From assembly GCA_002811645.1 (NCBI GenBank), contig PDIP01000051.1, positions 56,203 through 81,721 on the forward strand: 25,519 nucleotides of DNA, written 5' to 3'. This document shows positions 1-8,720 of the stretch, one piece after another (position 1 is the first letter of the stretch; every line of letters begins with the position of its first letter). The notes below the pieces were generated by a model. It was not told the DNA's origin. It saw only the letters and a list, made by a program, of their open reading frames with translations, and did no database searches. The stretch is from Corallochytrium limacisporum. Lineage: Eukaryota; Opisthokonta. A program made the translations under genes and the position numbers.

Positions 1-1131
1 CCCGCCGTCTCACTCTCTCTGGGGCTGGTACTCCCACTACCGACCGAGACAAAGTCGCGAGAGGCAGGAAGAAGGGAAAAATAAATGAAGAGGGGAGGAG
101 GGGATGCGTCGCTGGGGAGGCCCCCGGCATGAATGAAGCGGCGCCTAGGAGCAAAATGTTCCGGAATTTCCAAAGGGAAAAAGAGCCGCCCGGGGGGGGG
201 GGGCCGGGGCGAAGCAGGGACAAGCCGGAAGGGCCCGCAACAATTTTTTTGACCTCGGACTCTTGGGCCACCTGGACACACCGCAAAAAAAAAAGAAAGT
301 TGAACATTCCGGCTGTATTTGCTGACCACGTAGAGTCAGTATTTCTTTATTGCATTCTCCCCCCGTTCCATCTCCCTCTCTCTCTCTCTCTCTCGCTGTG
401 TTATGCCGCCGATGGGTGTCAAGCCATTTGGTCCACCTGAGCGTTCTCTTGTGTAGCAAATATACGTGGCAGCGGGCGCTTGCGGCACGGGCACTACTTT
501 TGCCCTTTAGCTAATTCCTTTTTTCCCCTTTTTTCTTTCTTTCTCGCGCGGGGGTGTGTGTGTGTGTGTGTGCGGAGAGAAATCCTTGGATGGCTTGCAT
601 GGTGCGTGTGTGTCTGTGTGCCGCCGGTGTGCAAGCAGTCCTTTGCCCCACCCCCACCCCTTTCGGGGGCCGTGCCGATTTATATAGATAATCTACGGCC
701 ATAGTTTCTTGGTTGAAATACCAAGAAATGGAAAACTCAACCCAAAAAAAAAATACGCGGCCAGAGGGAGAAACAGGGGCAGGGAGGGCGGTGAGAGGTC
801 AATGTTCATATCCGGAATATTTTTATATTTATGGAATTTCCATTTATATATTGGATATTTAATATACTGACATTATTAGTTTTTATTCTTGTTGCCGATT
901 GGCTGACTTCCGGGAGCCCCCCCACAAGGCCACCCAAAAAAAAGGGGGGGGGAGAAACAAAAGGCGGAAAAAAATAAAAAGGGAAAACGAAAAGGAAAAG
1001 GGAGGAGTGGTGGGGATGCTTCCACTCTGGTGAAAAAGTGGGAAGGGGGAGAGGGGGCAAAAAGGAGCTGGACTGCTTGATCACAAACCGCATCACCCAC
1101 GTCGAAACTACAGTGTGTCAAACATCTTAGA
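1..1131. other. Gene-free left flank
   Basis: No reading frame here resembles a known protein. The stretch holds G/C homopolymers (around 190-205 and 919-951), a (CT)n run near 375-394, a (GT)n run at 554-572, and an AT-rich island near 815-890. One plus-strand frame is open from the left edge to 440, but its translation is low-complexity and runs through G and A homopolymers and the CT repeat, so I do not call it a gene. A purine-rich block at about 950-1010 and the low-complexity frames on the minus strand are typical of non-coding DNA in this window. Confidence 0.6.
815..890. other. AT-rich island with small inverted repeat
   Basis: About 75 bp of almost pure A/T lie in an otherwise GC-balanced flank. 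It contains the near-perfect inverted repeat ATGGAA-T-TTCCAT at about 833-845, and TTTATT at 882-887 that reads AATAAA on the minus strand. It could be a 3'-end signal, an easily unwound element or simple drift; the sequence alone does not decide. Confidence 0.4.
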
Positions 1132-1137
1132 TTTATT
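1132..1137 (-). promoter_or_regulatory. Candidate polyadenylation signal for thioredoxin reductase
   Basis: TTTATT on the plus strand reads AATAAA on the minus strand, about 480 nt after the TAA of the thioredoxin reductase gene. No canonical AATAAA lies between the stop codon and this site, so it is the likely 3' end. The long 3' UTR it defines is the place where a SECIS element would have to lie. Confidence 0.5.
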
Positions 1138-1261
1138 GAATTAAGAAGTGTACATCAAGTGATGATGGATGACAACGACAATGACAGTGGTCATCGTCTA
1201 CGACAGGTTGCCAATGTTGAGAAATGTGAAGAAGATGGTGATGTAGCTGCGGCTGGTGGTG

Positions 1262-1290
1262 TTGTGGTGGTGGTGATGATGATGATAATG
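1262..1290. repeat. (GGT)n/(GAT)n trinucleotide run
   Basis: A run of GTG/GGT units passes into GATGATGATGAT. It lies in the 3' UTR of the minus-strand thioredoxin reductase gene, so the mRNA reads as UCA and CCA units. Similar runs occur at 1511-1533 and 4921-4997. Confidence 0.7.
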
Positions 1291-1510
1291 TCTCAAGCCC
1301 GACAATGACATGGGCAAAGTCATGATTGCTGAATGGGAGTTGGTTGTTTGATATCGGGCGATGCGAGCATTTCCCCTGCGATGGTGTGATGGAGAAAGAG
1401 TTTCACACTCAGCACGCCGTCAGTGTGTCTTATTCATTGTTTAGTATGACGGGACAAAACAACCTCGGATTGTGATGGAAACTCCCATGCAATGAAGCAA
1501 GATGAGTAAT

Positions 1511-1533
1511 GATGATGATGATGATGATGATGA
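1511..1533. repeat. (GAT)n microsatellite in the 3' UTR
   Basis: About eight perfect GAT units (UCA/AUC in the mRNA) lie about 80-100 nt downstream of the thioredoxin reductase stop. They are outside the coding frame. The neighbouring seven-TM gene carries a comparable run just after its own stop codon. Confidence 0.8.
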
Positions 1534-1613
1534 TTATGTGTGGATTACCCTCCCTGGACACTGAAAAACATGATCGTTGAGATGATGATGCAGATCAGTT
1601 CGGCCCAAGGAGC

Positions 1614-3548
1614 TTAGCCTCAGCAGCCCGTGACCTCTGCGTCCTCCCCTGTGGACTTGGAGGCCTTGATCCTGAGCAGTTCCTCGGCTCCCGTTGGGTG
1701 AATGCCGACGCTATCGTTGAGGTCGCCCCATGTGAGGCCCAGGGGCGTCGACATGGCCACTGAAAAGCCCTGCAACACCTCTCCAGCGTTTGGTCCGTAG
1801 TAGTGTATGCCCACGACCTGTGCGTCGTGGTCGAGACGGGGTTGTGGTCCTCCCGTGGTGTGCTCGCCCATCCGCTCTCGCGCAGCGACGGGCACAGGAC
1901 GCTTGACGATGACCTTCGCATATCCTGGCGGGAACAGACTTTGTCGCGGTGTCACACTCCACTCCAAGGGTTCAAAGTAAGCGTGGAAGACTTCAATGTG
2001 CCGGGGAATGTCCATGAGTATGTCCTGCTCGTCCATGTCGGCTCCTTCTGCCCCCGACTGTGTCGGAAAAGGAGGTTCATTAAAAAGCGCTAGAGCCTCC
2101 TCTTCGCTCATGCCCACGCATGCATACTCCATGGGCGTGAAAACAGTGGTCGGAACAGTGCGCAGCCGGCGCTCCAACGCTGTGCCCCAGAGCGGATCAG
2201 ACTGGGAGGGAGACGTGACCACAGTTGGGCCGGAGGCGATCAGAGGGTTGGAGCTCTCGGACTGCGCAAAGAGACGGTCGGCGAGGTGCTTACCCTGTTG
2301 TACGGCGACCGGAGTGAGTTCTGGGAAGCCTGTGCTTGCGCAGTCGCCGATGGCAAAGATTCCGGCAACACTCGTCTCCGCCGTGAAGGGGTGTGCGAGG
2401 ACCTTGGCGCTACGGTCATCGATTTCAACCCCGAGGCTCTCGACGAGGCCTTGGACCGTATCGACCTCGGGCCTGCGTCCAGTGGCGACCACGACCGTGT
2501 CGAAAGCATCAGCGTGCTCGTCACCACAGTCCACTCCCTTCCACCGGACGGTGAGCCCGGGTCTGCCAGCCCCGTCCTCGGTGTCCGAGGATTCCGCGCC
2601 GATTGGAATGAACCCACGGTGGACTTTGACATCTATGGACCGCAAACCGTCGAGCACGAGCTCTGACATCTGCCGATCGAACCCACGCAGGGGGATGCTC
2701 CGGAACAGCAGATGCACAGGGAAGCCTAGGGACCGCAGAAATCCCGCCGTTTCCAGTGCCACGTACCCGGAGCCGACAACCAGTGTCTTGCCCGGGGCGC
2801 GGGGCAGAGTAAATATGTCGTCGCTCGTAATGATACGCTGCGGATCCACGGACTGCAGTGCCTCAGGTATGTACGGCCGGCCCCCCACGGCAACGACGAC
2901 GTTCCGAGCGTGCAGCTGCGGTGGCAGAAGCTTTGCTTTCTTTGGATTCGCCGGAGCAAGAATCGTTTTGAAGGTCGGCGGTGATATGCTATCTGGGCCC
3001 CCTGATTCCCTATCAATGAGTACCCCGTAGGCATTGTAATAATTTGCGGAGCGCGCTCGGAGCTGTGTGCGATGGCCAAAATTTAACGGAAGGATATGAT
3101 CTTGCACGGACTGGACCAACTTTTGCCAGTCGACGCCCGATTCGATTGATAGTGCATCTTTTTCGGGCGCTTTCAGACCAAATGGCTCCTGATCATACAG
3201 AGCGGACAGCCGCAGCTCACCGGCACGATGAAACAGTTTCTTCGGTATGCACCCGACATTCACGCACGTTCCCCCGAGGCCCCAGGTCGACCCGTGCTCG
3301 GAGGGCCGTACGGCATCCAGGACGGCGACTGAAGCACCGTGCTCTGCCGCACGCTTAGCGCAGGCCAGGCCGCCACTACCGCCACCGATAACGAGCAGAT
3401 CTAATGGATCTTTGGAATTGGAGCCCGCCGCACTTCCGGTCATGCCGCCAGCGCTGTTGTTGATCAGAGACCGTCTCTGGTGCAGTAGCACAGTGGCCAG
3501 AATGGGTCTAGCCGGCGATCCGGGACGGTGGTACCGTGCCAGGGACAT
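1614..3548 (-). CDS. TXNRD: Selenocysteine-containing thioredoxin reductase (large, animal type)
   Basis: A pyridine nucleotide-disulfide oxidoreductase that passes electrons from NADPH through FAD to thioredoxin. Seen, numbering from the first ATG: FAD-binding VIGGGSGG at 53-60; the redox pair CVNVGC (Cys95/Cys100) after the signature TWGLGG; NADPH-binding GSGYVALETAGFL near 259-271; second FAD motif AIGDCAS near 399-405; dimer-interface TTVFTPMEYACVGMSEEE (467-484) and FHAYFEPLEW; and the C-terminal GIHPTGAEE with catalytic His617. After Gly641-Cys642 comes TGA, then GGC and TAA. The end is thus Gly-Cys-Sec-Gly, exactly the family's C-terminal centre, giving 644 residues. There is no glutaredoxin domain, so it is not TGR. 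The longest frame begins at a GTG at 3594-3596; I chose the ATG at 3546-3548 (A at -3). The first ~40 residues are basic with no acidic residue, so a mitochondrial presequence is plausible. It has several extra loops, making it longer than the ~500-residue animal enzymes. Confidence 0.95.
1620..1622 (-). other. UGA selenocysteine codon
   Basis: The penultimate sense codon of the thioredoxin reductase is TGA, preceded by GGC TGC and followed by GGC TAA. Gly-Cys-Sec-Gly-stop is the invariant C-terminus of animal-type thioredoxin reductases, where Sec is the catalytic residue. Ending at the TGA would leave a lone Cys and no exchange partner. I scanned the 3' UTR by eye for a SECIS (AUGA, then an apical AA, then NGAN). 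ATGA occurs on the mRNA strand at 1437-1434, 1323-1320 and 1194-1191, but none folds into a clear consensus element. Confidence 0.9.
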
Positions 3549-4185
3549 GGTTGTGCCACTGATATGTGCACCTTGAGAATTTGAAACTTTCCACACAGCT
3601 TCTACATGGCTGGAGTCTGCCTACTCGTTGGGTTTCTTCTCTCGCTTCGCGAACGTCGGCTGAGTGAAGTTTCCCGATTCATTCATGCTGGTGGCAAAAG
3701 TGTCAGACCCTTTGCCACTTCGATGTGAACATGATTTGCTGATCTTGAATAGCCGGGGTCTAAGGAAATCTGCGCAGGTAATGGTAACAAAAGCCAAGTA
3801 AAAATAAAAAGCCACGGGGGAAATGGAGAGGCAGGTGCAAAACCAAGAATGCTCTCCGCACTAGCCCCGTGGCTGCGAGACTCCTCCCCCCCCCCCCCCG
3901 GGGGGGGGCCGGAGGAAGGGAAGGGGGGGTTCCGACTTTCCCCTTCCCTCTTTCTCGCCCCAGAGGCGCTTGGGGGACACCCAGTGAGACTCTCGCCCGG
4001 GGTTGGGGGGGGGGGAGAGACATAACACTGGGCGCGCTCGGACGGGCCCGGCGGTGGTGGCTATTTCCAGCTGTTCGATGCGGAGACAGCAAACGAGATA
4101 TACCCAGAAGGCATTTTGCTTGATGATCCCGTAATGGAGTCCAACAACGGCCGGAAGAACACAGCTGAAAGGAGGATAAGGAAGC
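3549..4185. promoter_or_regulatory. Divergent promoter region, thioredoxin reductase / TMEM42-like gene
   Basis: A 637-bp spacer separates two divergently oriented starts, so it presumably holds both promoters. It contains the C14G9 palindrome at 3886-3908 and a second G-rich block near 3996-4017. I see no convincing TATA box and no reading frame that resembles a protein; the overlapping frames at 3869-4333 are homopolymer artefacts or shadows. Confidence 0.5.
3886..3908. repeat. C14-G9 homopolymer palindrome
   Basis: Fourteen C directly followed by nine G form a self-complementary tract that could make a hairpin, or a G-quadruplex together with the G-runs that follow. Similar C/G junctions occur near 8879-8899 and 10339-10358. 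Length errors in sequencing are likely at such sites. Confidence 0.75.
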
Positions 4186-4773
4186 ATGGAGTCTTTGTAC
4201 CCAGCCATGAATCAATCGACTTCCTGGGCAGTGCAGGCCGGTATGGCGGGTGCCATGGCCGCAGTCTTCTCGAAACTCGCGCTGAACGCCGTGGAAGGCG
4301 GACGATTAAGTCCGTGTCGAGGCTACCCCTCACACCTGAGCACGGCCGTCCTTGGCCCGGATTGGCACCGGACCCTCTGTGATCCGTCGTTTGCTACAGA
4401 CTTTGCGACCGATGTGGACAGTTTTCTGGGAAGTCTGAGCTTTGGTTCGTTTATCCGCGGTCATGCTCTCCCTGACCTGGCTGTTAGGGTAGCCTGCCTG
4501 CTGTGTATGGTCTATTGTAACGCATTCATGTTCAGTCGGTTCAGCCGCGCCCTGGACCGGTCCCCATCAACGGCATCCGCGACCGCGATCGCGACATCTA
4601 GCAATTACCTCAGTGCCAGTCTCGCAGGGATCCTTCTGTTTGGCGAGGTCGTCGGATGGCGGTGGAGCGTAGGGTGTCTCCTGATCACGGGTGGAGTTAT
4701 GTTGATCGCTCGGGATCAGGCCTTGGCTGAGGATGGACAAGAAAATGGTGGGAGTGACCGTAAGGATCGGTAG
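4186..4773 (+). CDS. TMEM42: TMEM42-like small multispanning membrane protein (EamA/DMT-like fold)
   Basis: A 195-residue protein with four predicted membrane helices, near 13-35, 99-120, 131-152 and 158-176. The closest family I recognise is TMEM42, a half-size drug/metabolite-transporter-like protein of unknown substrate. The match lies in the segment with NAFMFSRFSRAL (112-123), the Ser/Thr-rich helix around ATAIATSSNYLSASLAG, the LFGE turn (Glu154) and the final helix ending in MLIARDQ. Between helices 1 and 2 is an extra loop of about 60 residues (39-98) that the animal protein lacks. The C-terminus is short, acidic and polar. The start is the first ATG; a second ATG at residue 8 is possible. 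An ATTAAA 12 nt after the stop is a weak 3' signal. Whether it transports anything is unknown. Confidence 0.7.
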   Translation: MESLYPAMNQSTSWAVQAGMAGAMAAVFSKLALNAVEGGRLSPCRGYPSHLSTAVLGPDWHRTLCDPSFATDFATDVDSFLGSLSFGSFIRGHALPDLAVRVACLLCMVYCNAFMFSRFSRALDRSPSTASATAIATSSNYLSASLAGILLFGEVVGWRWSVGCLLITGGVMLIARDQALAEDGQENGGSDRKDR

Positions 4774-4920
4774 CATTCAAGAAAATTAAAAAACGTCAGA
4801 AGTATTCATGATAGTTCCGAAACAGATTCATTAGAAAAGGTGAGCAGATTTAGGGGACAAAGTGGATAGGACCACAATCGTGTTTGTATTGGCTACTTAA
4901 GGTGACGATGAAATGCTAAG

Positions 4921-4997
4921 ATGACGATGATGATGATGATGATGATGACGATGATGATGACGAGGAGCAGGAGCAGGAGGATGAGGTTGATGATGAT
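4921..4997. repeat. (GAT)n-rich repeat between convergent genes
   Basis: About 77 bp of GAT/GAC units, with a GAGCAG stretch inside, lie in the 248-bp spacer where the TMEM42-like and seven-TM genes converge. It begins about 25 nt after the stop of the minus-strand seven-TM gene, so its mRNA would carry (UCA)n. The rest of the spacer (4774-4920) is ordinary AT-leaning DNA with no clear AATAAA on either strand. Confidence 0.75.
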
Positions 4998-5021
4998 TCT
5001 ACATACAAAACGCAATTAAAA

Positions 5022-6020
5022 TCAAATGGCTGGATTCAATCCAGCACCATCTGCTGCTGCTCTTGCCGATAATCCGTTTCCGGCCGTGCTGATAACCTGT
5101 TGGGACATCCTCAGGCTCTGCAGATATTTGCCCCTGGGCGTCAGCAGGGCCCGCATACTCTTGGCCTCCCGCAGCGCTTCCCGCACAGCCCTTTGCGAGA
5201 AGCCCTGCAGGACATTCTTGCCCTCCTTGAATTCGCGGACCGCAAAGTCCGATAGGTCCTTGAGCACGATCTTGCCTTCGTTCAGCTCCTCCACACAGAG
5301 CAAGCGCAGTTCCATGAGCGTGGTCTGGGTGGCCTTGGCGATGAGGATTTGCGATGTAAAGTAATGGAACAGCAGGAACCCCACAATCTGAAGACAGTGG
5401 AGGACAGCATTGTGGTTGAAAACCTCCGGGAATGGGCACTCTAGCGGGTCGTCAACGCCGCAGTAAGGCTTATAGAAGAGGAAGACCCCGGCGGCCGCCA
5501 AGTAGAAACAGAGGCCGCTCACTCCCGCAATGTTGGTGTGATGGTCGCGGCCATCATGGGACCACGTCACGAGGATGCAAAAGATCATATACATTGCCGC
5601 CCCAAGCCAGACCATTGCGGCCATCACGAAGGACTGAGTCACGCCCGCATAGAGGGCCACGGTGCTAAAGGTGGCGCTTATGGGGAACCGCAATGACCGG
5701 ACGTACGGGTGGTCGGTCAGAGAGCTCACAATGTATGCGCCCATGGCACCAGCCAAGCCAGTGAAGGCCAGACATAGGCAGGCCAGAACGTCATGCTCCA
5801 ACAGCCGCATATCGGCATAGTAGTGGTGCATGATACCGCCGCAGAAGCCTACAACCGCCAGCATTGCAAAGTACAGATGGATCGGCAGGATCACACTCTT
5901 GCCGACCTTCTTCCAGAAGACTGTGAGCGAGTGGACAACACAGGCTAGGCAGACTACACCACCCACATAGTCTGTGACATATGTGCCGATGCTGTCGTCT
6001 ACTCCGTTGGCGTAGCCCAT
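5022..6020 (-). CDS. Seven-TM protein with paired membrane histidines and repeat tail (function unknown)
   Basis: A 332-residue protein, mostly hydrophobic to residue ~222, with about seven membrane helices (near 17-34, 44-63, 75-99, 112-130, 132-153, 166-184 and 204-223). Conserved-looking polar groups lie in or beside the helices: GGIMHHYYAD (61-70), EHD at 75-77, and CPFPEVFNHNAVLH (195-208) with His203, His208 and His219. Such a layout recalls the CREST group of membrane hydrolases (alkaline ceramidases, PAQR, PGAP3/Per1), but I cannot match the full catalytic pattern, so that is inference. After the last helix come about 60 residues of amphipathic helix with two adjacent 18-residue repeats (247-264 and 265-282), then a polar tail. 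The start is the first ATG; the preceding base context (G at -3) is acceptable. The stop is TGA followed by TTT TAA, with nothing to suggest recoding. Confidence 0.75.
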   Translation of the reverse strand: MGYANGVDDSIGTYVTDYVGGVVCLACVVHSLTVFWKKVGKSVILPIHLYFAMLAVVGFCGGIMHHYYADMRLLEHDVLACLCLAFTGLAGAMGAYIVSSLTDHPYVRSLRFPISATFSTVALYAGVTQSFVMAAMVWLGAAMYMIFCILVTWSHDGRDHHTNIAGVSGLCFYLAAAGVFLFYKPYCGVDDPLECPFPEVFNHNAVLHCLQIVGFLLFHYFTSQILIAKATQTTLMELRLLCVEELNEGKIVLKDLSDFAVREFKEGKNVLQGFSQRAVREALREAKSMRALLTPRGKYLQSLRMSQQVISTAGNGLSARAAADGAGLNPAI

Positions 6021-8393
6021 GACTATCAGTAATCTCTATGCTCCGTTGGGTTGACTCTTGGGTCTGAACTGAAACTCCTATGTGGTTTGAACGGACCTGC
6101 GTACAGGACCCTTTCTGGCTTAGAACAGTCTCAGTTCAGGAACGCTACTGTAACACGCCTGTGCATACACACAATTTGGAAACTCACCAATCTTATGCCT
6201 TCCCCTTTTGGTTCCCTATACACTTGTATCTCGAAGGCTCCGTGCGGCACTAACTCTTTCCGAGACTGCGCCGTCAACGAACGCGGAACTGCCTAACCTT
6301 TTCAACTGCTTCAACTATCCGTGCAGAAGCAGATTGTATTCTATATTCGTACGGACCGCTTGAGTGATCCTTGTGAGACTGCAACGAGACAAATCGACAA
6401 CAGCACATCATGGGTTGCCTGGGTCCGATCCCGAAAGTACCCAGCGACTGCAAGTGAACCGGGTGGAGTAACCAAGGCCCGTGGTAAAAACTCACTACGT
6501 ACGTCCAAACCAGGTCATGAAGCGAAGCCTACACATGAAACCAAGCACAAGGTCGGATCTCATGGCACGAAGCACAAGTGTCTCGGTAAACGCACAGGCC
6601 CAATCCTCAGGGAAAAGACAGGTGCCAAACGAAAGCCGTACAGCCACTGGGACCAACCAGGGCCGCACAGTCAGTCACTCGCTGTTTGTGTTGCCGTAGC
6701 GGCCTTTCCGTGGGGCGGGTGTGTGTTCCGGACACGCTGCTGCATTGGTCCTCGTCGGATCCGGCCCCCCTGTCTTCTGCCTTTCTTTTCTTCCCCTTTT
6801 TTTTTTGTTCTTTTTTCATTTTTTTTTCTTGTGGCCCCATTCTTCCCTTGTGGCGGTACACGTTCTCGCTCCCCCTTCCCCCCCCTTCCCCCTTCCCCCT
6901 GCTCCCCTTCCTCTCAGACGAAATCTTTACCTGCTCAGGGAGACCCGAGGGCGGAAACTTTTTGTTGTACACTGACTATAGCAAAGGGGCTGCAGGAGAT
7001 GGCAGCATTGTTCCTTGGCGCAGCGTTGAGGGCGAAGCCAGGGGAGGGAGGGGGGGAAAAGAAGGAGGACCTCTTTGTGAGAGTGTGTGTGTAGTGTGTG
7101 TGCGATCGAGGACTTGGGAGGGGACGGGAGGAGGAGTACTACTTTTCCTTGGTGGTTTCTTGTTGCCTTTCAAGAGAGTTGGATGGCGGTGACACCGCAA
7201 GTTGGCAGCATCGGTTCCCCGAGACTTGTCGTTCTCATCCAACTGCGCAATGATAGAGAGAGAGAGAGGGGTTGGTGGGTGGGTTAATGAACGTCAAACC
7301 AGCAGAAAAGGGGGCCCCCGAGGGTAAGGGGGCTGGCTATCCACGAAATGAAGCACACACACGCACCAAAAGCCGGACCGAAATCACCGTCCTTCCCGGC
7401 TTGCGATGAGACAGTGTCTCCGCTCCCCCTCTCCCCCCTGGGCGAAACCCCAGCACTGTGCCACGCCCGCAACCCGGCAATAAGAGAATCACAGACGACA
7501 AAGACGAAGGCGAGCGACAGAACCTTCCCAAAACCGAAGTGAGAAAGGAGAGAAAGAAAGCGAAGGATTCCCACCGACAAACATACATCCTGGATCAAAA
7601 TGTTCCAGTGATTAACCACCATGTTCCGTACATTCGCTATCATGTCCTGATCCGATCGATAGCATCATTGGCAGTGAGAGGAGTTGGCCGGGCGAAGCAC
7701 CAGGCTACCCTTAGATGTTTTTACCCCTTGCTCTTGTTTGTGTTTTACTTTTCTTTGTTTTTTCCCCAGCGACGCCCGGTATTGTTCTTCCCCCGCAGCA
7801 GTCACCACCGCTCCCCGGTCTTCCTTGGATATTGCCTCCTCTCTCCTCCCGGGGGTTCGGGGTGGCCGAGCCCGACACTCCGCGTTTGCTCCAAGCACAG
7901 CATCGCAAGAACGGGGTAGCGGCAACTGTCTCGGATACCATGCTGGCAAAATGGCCCATACGTTTAATATACATATTACCGTGGTACTTGCGTGCGCGCC
8001 TTCGTGCTTCTGTTGCGTATTCCCATCACAACGTCCCACCCTCCTTCGCTGCCCTTTTTCGGTGGAGGCGTGGTGGTGCAACAGACGGTGAGAACGTTGC
8101 CTATTGAATGTACTGCGAATTCGGCGCCTCGTTACCCTAGCACGAGCCAGAGGCGCTGCTTGATTTGCTTGCGGTTGGTGAGGAGGGGGGGTTCGTGGAT
8201 TTGGGGTTTTGTCGTCCCCGTGGACAAAGTCCCCTCCCTCCTTCCGGTTCGGAAATCTACGATCTCCGTCTCTGCCCCGTGCGCAACCATCAGTACTTCA
8301 CTATTAGTATATAATGTATGAGACATTTGGAGCCGGGCTGTCTGTCCTTCAAGGGCTTAGGACACATCGGATCCCCTTCCGTGTGTAAATCTC

Positions 8394-8720
8394 GTGCTTT
8401 CCTCGCGCTCTCTCTCTCTCTCTCTCTGTGTCGTTCAAATCTCTGTCCCCTACTCTCTCATTCTCTCTCTCGGCATCGTCACCCTCCCCTGCCTCTCGCC
8501 TCCTTCTTCCTCCTCAGAAGCGCCTCCCCTCCCTTACCCCCCAAAAGTTTCTAGGGGCTCGCGTGGCCCCTCCCCCGCGCAAGTTGCTGTGGAGGGTTGC
8601 CGGCCCGACACCCTGCTTTCTCTTGCTTCTTTTCTTCTTTCTTCCCCATAAACCACCACCTTCCCCGGGGCTTGACCTGACCCCCCTGCACCCTTCCCCT
8701 CAACTCTCATCCTCCCTTCA
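8394..8720 (+). repeat. Long polypyrimidine tract
   Basis: More than 300 bp that is predominantly C and T on the plus strand, opening with a (CT)n run near 8408-8426. The three overlapping frames here translate to Ser/Leu/Pro-rich strings, as expected of such a tract rather than of a protein. Tracts like this can form triplex (H-DNA) structures; that is general knowledge and not shown here. Confidence 0.6.

Noticed and set aside
3-440. Plus-strand frame open from the left edge
   Set aside because: It runs through G and A homopolymers and a (CT)n repeat, and its translation has no recognisable motif.
1996-3030. 344-codon plus-strand frame
   Set aside because: It lies entirely antisense to the thioredoxin reductase coding sequence and is Ser/Arg/Pro-rich, as expected of a shadow frame.
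3549-3596. Sixteen-residue N-terminal extension of thioredoxin reductase
   Set aside because: It starts at GTG, not ATG. The first in-frame ATG (3546-3548) has A at -3 and begins a basic, presequence-like segment.
5022-5024. TGA of the seven-TM gene as a second selenocysteine codon
   Set aside because: The next codons are TTT TAA, no redox motif precedes it, and the family has no known Sec.
6321-7094. 257-codon frame in the 5.3-kb gap
   Set aside because: It starts at GTG, is Phe/Pro/Ser low-complexity in its second half and crosses poly-T and poly-C tracts.
7458-7919. 153-codon plus-strand frame
   Set aside because: It begins at GTG, overlaps other frames of equal quality and matches no known protein.
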